The position numbers and the translations under genes were made by a program. The notes below the pieces were generated by a model that did not search any database, was not told where the DNA came from, and was given only the letters and a program-made list of their open reading frames with translations. Shown here piece by piece: positions 24,055 through 27,058 of a stretch of 27,058 bases of DNA. The stretch lies in the NCBI GenBank assembly GCA_040002995.1, contig JBDUDK010000047.1, positions 1-27,058 of the forward strand, in the 5' to 3' direction. Numbering within the stretch: the stretch's first letter is position 1; every line of letters begins with the position of its first letter. The DNA comes from JBDUDK01 sp040002995 (GTDB taxonomy: Bacteria; Actinomycetota; Acidimicrobiia; Acidimicrobiales; Ilumatobacteraceae).

Positions 24055-25535
24055 CGTCTCTGGTATCGGTTTTGCGCGTCAGTACGGAGGGCGAATCCGG
24101 CCCAGAACAGAACCGCGCCTACCAAGAACACGGCCTCGATGACGAGGAGGCGCCAGTGGTCGTTACCCCGCGCGTTCGAGACGCCGTAGTCCGATAGCAG
24201 GACATGAACGGCGAACGTCATCCCCATGAGCCACGCGGTCAACCACGCTGCGGGTTTCCAAGCGCGCACCGTCGCGCCGGGGAAGTAGCGCAATGGCGCC
24301 ATTCCGAGCGCGAGGCCCCAAATGGCGGCGAGGAGCAGCACCGAGAGTCCGTTCTCGAATAACCGGACGGACGTTGCGGGGTGGCTGACATACGTGCGAA
24401 GGGCCCATCGCAGGAACCAGCCGGCGACGGCGACCGCAGCGGACACAATGGACACGAATGCGGTGAGCTCGCCGTTGCGGCGGTGGGAGAGCTTCGGACG
24501 AAACGCCGCGCCCGCGAGAATCCCAAAGATGATCGGAGAGTTGAGACCCGCGAGCCATGAACTCGCGAGCGCAGCCGCGGCGATAGCCAGACTCCCCGGA
24601 CGCGCGTGCAGGTAGCCGTGATATTCGCCACGGTAGCGGCGACGTGCGAACCAGAGACCGAGCGTCGAATGCACGAGGGTGCCGACGACAACGCCAAACA
24701 GGGCGTCGCCCAAGCGTTGAAGCGAAGGATGCCAGGCCATGGTTAAGAGCGTCGCCGCGGCCAAGAATGTGATGTAGCCCGCAGGCGTTGACCAGTAACC
24801 CGCGTCGGGATCGCTGCGCTCCCGGAGACGGATCAGCTTCGAGCGGCGCAGCGTCTCCCAGTTGCTTTCAAGGGTGCTGTCGATGAGCCTCGTGGCCAGC
24901 AGCAGGAGAAGAATCATCAACCCCGCGAATCCGAAGCTCGTTGCCATCGCACTCGTACTGAGATCGAGCTGCCCCGGGTCGGGAACGTCGTCGATCCCGT
25001 CCGACTTGTGCAGCTCCTGCGGCGTCGCGCTCGCCGACGCGGTCACGTTGAACTCCTGCGCCGCGTACGTGAAGTAGGGCTTGCCGAATGCCGCGCTCGG
25101 CACGCATGCGAGCGACAAGCGGTACACACCCGTGAAGGAGCCCACTGGCGGCCCGAAGATGCCGCCGCCGGGTGGCGCGGTCGCGGCCGTCTGTTCCGGC
25201 GGCGGAGCGTTGATCGTGTCGGACCACGTCCACGACCCGTCGGGTTTCATCGTCGCCATCGTGAAGCCCCCGCCGTTCGGTCCCGCGATTCCGCCCACCA
25301 CCGCGGGCGTGGAGCCGTCGGGCGGAGGAGGGCAAGGGTCGACGCTTGTGGCGGTGAACGTGGTGCCGAGAGGACCCGAACACGGCGAAATCTTGAACTC
25401 GTGCCCCGCCTGTGCGCCTGGACTCGGACAGGTCGTCTCCGCTCGCGCGGTCGAGGCGCCGAGGGCGACAAGAACGATCGACACAACCATCGCTGCGCCA
25501 AAAACTCTCTCGACACGCCGCCTACGCCTGCACAC
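24051..25535 (-). CDS. Exported-N-terminus polytopic membrane protein of unknown function
   Basis: This 494-residue protein starts at GTG 25535, which has GGAGG 7 nt upstream. A longer frame from 25688 is rejected because it has no such site and would precede a signal peptide with a long leader. Residues 1-32 are a strong signal peptide (CRRRRRVERVFGAAMVVSIV, ending STARA). A Pro/Gly-rich extracytoplasmic region of about 150 residues follows, with CP, PCPPPP and PPPEQ stretches and an immunoglobulin-like GPLGTTFTATS start. The C-terminal half has about eight or nine hydrophobic segments (first MATSFGFAGLMILLLLLATR, last VIEAVFLVGAVLFWAGFAL). I do not recognise the family. The stop overlaps the GTG of the VanY-like gene, so the two are probably made together at the cell envelope. 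Confidence 0.75.
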   Translation of the reverse strand: MCRRRRRVERVFGAAMVVSIVLVALGASTARAETTCPSPGAQAGHEFKISPCSGPLGTTFTATSVDPCPPPPDGSTPAVVGGIAGPNGGGFTMATMKPDGSWTWSDTINAPPPEQTAATAPPGGGIFGPPVGSFTGVYRLSLACVPSAAFGKPYFTYAAQEFNVTASASATPQELHKSDGIDDVPDPGQLDLSTSAMATSFGFAGLMILLLLLATRLIDSTLESNWETLRRSKLIRLRERSDPDAGYWSTPAGYITFLAAATLLTMAWHPSLQRLGDALFGVVVGTLVHSTLGLWFARRRYRGEYHGYLHARPGSLAIAAAALASSWLAGLNSPIIFGILAGAAFRPKLSHRRNGELTAFVSIVSAAVAVAGWFLRWALRTYVSHPATSVRLFENGLSVLLLAAIWGLALGMAPLRYFPGATVRAWKPAAWLTAWLMGMTFAVHVLLSDYGVSNARGNDHWRLLVIEAVFLVGAVLFWAGFALRTDAQNRYQRR

Positions 25536-25661
25536 CAGATGCCCTCCGCAGGATGCTAGCCAGCCCGCGTTGGGTGTTGCTCCAGGCCAGGGGGTCCTGC
25601 CGGACATCGAAGGGCGCGTAAATGGTACAAAGCAACTCTGCGCGGGTATCGGGAGTCGTAT

Positions 25662-25676
25662 GACCCGAATCGGGTC
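25662..25676. promoter_or_regulatory. 15-bp perfect palindrome before the SGNH hydrolase gene
   Basis: GACCCGA-A-TCGGGTC is a perfect palindrome with one central base. It lies 24 nt before ATG 25701 and about 125 nt before the divergent membrane-protein start at 25535. An operator or a short 5'UTR hairpin is possible. No regulator is encoded beside it, so any binding protein is unknown. I saw no clear terminator run next to it. Confidence 0.4.
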
Positions 25677-25700
25677 GCTCCCACCCACCGCTACCTCTGG

Positions 25701-26522
25701 ATGACTATGCCGACCGCTGACGAACGACCTCCGAAGCCCGCCAGGTCGCGCACGTGGCTATGGGCGTCGCTGACGGCCCTCGTCTTCTTTGGCGCCGGAT
25801 TCGCGACGATCGCGTGGGCCAACGACCGATCCGGAGATCACACGTCGCCGGTCGCGGTCGTGACCACCAGCGGCCACAACAACAGCCCCACCGGCACAAG
25901 CACCTCCGTCATCTCTCCAAGCCCATCGACCTCGAAGTCGACGTCGCCGGCCACGACCCTGCCCGCCGTCGGTGAACTCGATGCCGTGGCGGTTGTGGGT
26001 GATTCACTCAGCGTCCAATCGACCAAAGATCAGCGGTCGGCATTGCAGCAGGCAGGCTGGCAGTCGATCGTGATCGACGCTGAGAGCCTTCGGCGGATCC
26101 CGAAGGACTCGACCACCCAGCCGCCCTACTCGGGTGTCGCGGCGGTCAGAGACATTCGTGCGCACAGAGCCGACCCGCACACCTGGATCGTCGAACTCGG
26201 CACGAACGACATCGGCCACACTGGCACGAACGCCCTGTCGATCATCAAGGTCATCAACACGATGCTCGGTGAGATCGGGCCCGGCCACCACATCGTCTGG
26301 ATCAACATCTATCAAGGCCAGCAACCGGAACGGACCGCTACCTGGAACCAAGTGCTCGACGAAGTCGCGGCGGGACGCGCTGACCTCGTCCTCGGCGACT
26401 GGGCGGCCGTCGCCAAGACATCGGGATATCTCGTCGAGGACCACGTGCATCTCACGGCCAAGGGCGCCAAGGCCTTCGCCGACATGATCGCCACGGCAAC
26501 GGGCAAAGCGGACGCGAACTAG
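25701..26522 (+). CDS. Membrane-anchored SGNH/GDSL-type hydrolase
   Basis: This 273-residue protein has an N-terminal membrane anchor (about 18-40, LWASLTALVFFGAGFATIAW). A Ser/Thr/Pro-rich linker (about 50-88) follows, then an SGNH hydrolase domain. The blocks are VVGDSLSV with nucleophile S102, ELGTND with N169, and DHVHLT with D247 and H250 as the catalytic Asp-x-x-His pair. The domain acts outside the membrane, and likely substrates are acetyl or acyl esters on wall polymers or lipids; the exact one is unknown. The start could be ATG 25701 or ATG 25707; neither has a strong ribosome binding site. The stop overlaps the convergent neighbour by 4 nt (CTAG). Confidence 0.87.
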   Translation: MTMPTADERPPKPARSRTWLWASLTALVFFGAGFATIAWANDRSGDHTSPVAVVTTSGHNNSPTGTSTSVISPSPSTSKSTSPATTLPAVGELDAVAVVGDSLSVQSTKDQRSALQQAGWQSIVIDAESLRRIPKDSTTQPPYSGVAAVRDIRAHRADPHTWIVELGTNDIGHTGTNALSIIKVINTMLGEIGPGHHIVWINIYQGQQPERTATWNQVLDEVAAGRADLVLGDWAAVAKTSGYLVEDHVHLTAKGAKAFADMIATATGKADAN

Positions 26523-26818
26523 TCCGAAAGGTGTTCCACCAAAGCAAGCAGTCCCGCGTCGGCGTCGGGGCCGTACGCCGAAACCAGGACCCCTCTGACC
26601 CCGCACTCCGCACATTCAAGCCCGAGCACAATCGCCTCGTCGGCGGGGTCGGTGTTGCCTTCGAAACGGTACGTACGACTGATCGTCACGTGTGTCGGTT
26701 CGTACACCTGAGCGCAGGAACCGCAATGCACCGCGCGCTCATTGATGGAGAACTCGCCTTCGTACCCTTCGGCCGCGAGGAGCCGAACCGCGTCGGCAAC
26801 GGTCTCGGGGGTGTCCAC
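26519..26818 (-). CDS. Small two-CxxC protein, phosphoribosylpyrophosphate-synthetase-annotated family
   Basis: This is a 99-residue protein from GTG 26818. The N-terminus ETVADAVRLLAAEGYEGEFS resembles small proteins often annotated as phosphoribosylpyrophosphate synthetase, although that enzymatic activity is doubtful at this size. It has two CxxC pairs (C32/C35 and C69/C72), which could bind zinc. A longer frame to 26920 would overlap the upstream gene and is rejected. The start codon lies inside a perfect 28-nt inverted repeat at 26802-26829, with no other in-frame start between the upstream stop and the family block. The gene follows the DUF3224 gene by 25 nt on the same strand. Its stop overlaps the SGNH gene. 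Confidence 0.72.
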   Translation of the reverse strand: MDTPETVADAVRLLAAEGYEGEFSINERAVHCGSCAQVYEPTHVTISRTYRFEGNTDPADEAIVLGLECAECGVRGVLVSAYGPDADAGLLALVEHLSD

Positions 26819-26829
26819 ACCCCCGAGAC
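26802..26829. promoter_or_regulatory. 13-bp-arm inverted repeat across a start codon
   Basis: GTCTCGGGGGTGT at 26802-26814 and ACACCCCCGAGAC at 26817-26829 are perfect reverse complements with a 2-nt centre. On the minus strand the element covers the G-rich region before GTG 26818 and the first codons of the gene. It could be an operator or an mRNA hairpin that hides the start. A terminator for the upstream gene is less likely because no T run follows on the minus strand. Confidence 0.5.
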
Positions 26830-26843
26830 TAGGACGGTCGACC

Positions 26844-27058
26844 TTATGACTTGAAGCGGGCCTCCAGGCTGTAAGAGGGCTTTCCGCCCATTGGCGCTTC
26901 GAACTTTCCCTTGCCGGCAATCCCCTCGAGCTCGCCCTCGCCGGAGCCCGGGAGAACCGACCACGTGCCTACGGCCTTCTTACCGTCGAACTTGCCGTTC
27001 GACTCGATCACAACGCTGCCGGTGTGGCCCGTCGCCGTGCTCTCGATTCGTTGGAATC
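26844..27058 (-). CDS. DUF3224-like protein, C-terminal part (partial)
   Basis: The minus-strand frame from the window edge to TAA at 26844 encodes about 70 residues: FQRIESTATGHTGSVVIES, then KKAVGTWSVLPGSGEGELEG and a C-terminal SYSLEARFKS. The GTWSVLPGSGEGELEGI-type block is characteristic of DUF3224 proteins, a small beta-barrel family of unknown function. The 5' end lies outside the window. The gene probably shares a transcript with the two-CxxC protein gene 25 nt downstream. The frame was read directly from the sequence at the edge. Confidence 0.7.
   Translation of the reverse strand, partial: FQRIESTATGHTGSVVIESNGKFDGKKAVGTWSVLPGSGEGELEGIAGKGKFEAPMGGKPSYSLEARFKS

Noticed and set aside
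1..27058. tRNA or rRNA genes, CRISPR arrays, transposases and attachment sites
   Set aside because: I looked along the intergenic stretches and found no cloverleaf-like segments, regularly spaced direct repeats outside the VanY-like gene, or transposase or integrase motifs.

Overview
The window is GC-rich, gene-dense, bidirectional chromosomal DNA of an actinobacterium, most likely of the class Acidimicrobiia (Ilumatobacter-like). This assignment is an inference. It rests on a secreted VanY-type peptidase carrying GYWLVASDGG/FAFGDA repeats at 22687-23388, a style I associate with Acidimicrobiia, and on families common in actinobacteria: a TIGR03086 mycothiol/DinB-type protein, a DUF3224 protein, and an XRE regulator with an MmyB-like domain. 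I see no rRNA, tRNA, CRISPR array, transposase, integrase or phage gene.

Layout. 1-1024: tail of an unknown CDS, a YjbR-family protein and a small alpha/beta-barrel protein. 1122-2347 (minus): a DUF1345 membrane protein and a 3'-truncated serine hydrolase, which is a pseudogene. 2398-4983: a large cyclase-ATPase-TPR signalling protein. 4967-7737 (minus): an alpha/beta hydrolase, an MFS exporter and a DUF899 thioredoxin-like protein. 7800-8652: a doubtful small secreted protein and the TIGR03086 protein. 8643-15626: the least ordinary block, with an MBL-fold hydrolase coupled to an IclR regulator (minus), then divergently a MetE-like barrel fused to a SAM methyltransferase and a PEP-utiliser mobile-domain enzyme (plus), then a convergent stand-alone MetE-like protein. 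15707-19760: a YdeI-like protein, an orphan molybdenum hydroxylase large subunit and 4-hydroxybenzoate 3-monooxygenase (pobA). 19750-22681: an acyl-CoA ligase, and divergently the XRE/MmyB regulator with an NTF2-like protein. 22684-25535 (minus): an unknown exported polytopic membrane protein coupled to the VanY peptidase. 25701 to the end: an anchored SGNH hydrolase, a small two-CxxC protein and a partial DUF3224 protein.

The clearest metabolic theme is aromatic degradation. PobA carries all five active-site residues of the Pseudomonas enzyme and sits 5 nt behind the xanthine-dehydrogenase-type subunit. No pca ring-cleavage genes are present. The best candidate for an undescribed system is the MetE-like/methyltransferase/PEP-mobile/MBL-IclR block, where a 10-9-10 inverted repeat lies in the divergent promoter region. 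Further perfect palindromes lie upstream of the XRE regulator, upstream of the SGNH hydrolase, and across the start codon of the two-CxxC protein.

All calls are from reading the sequence. No database search was run, and family names rest on recognised motifs.
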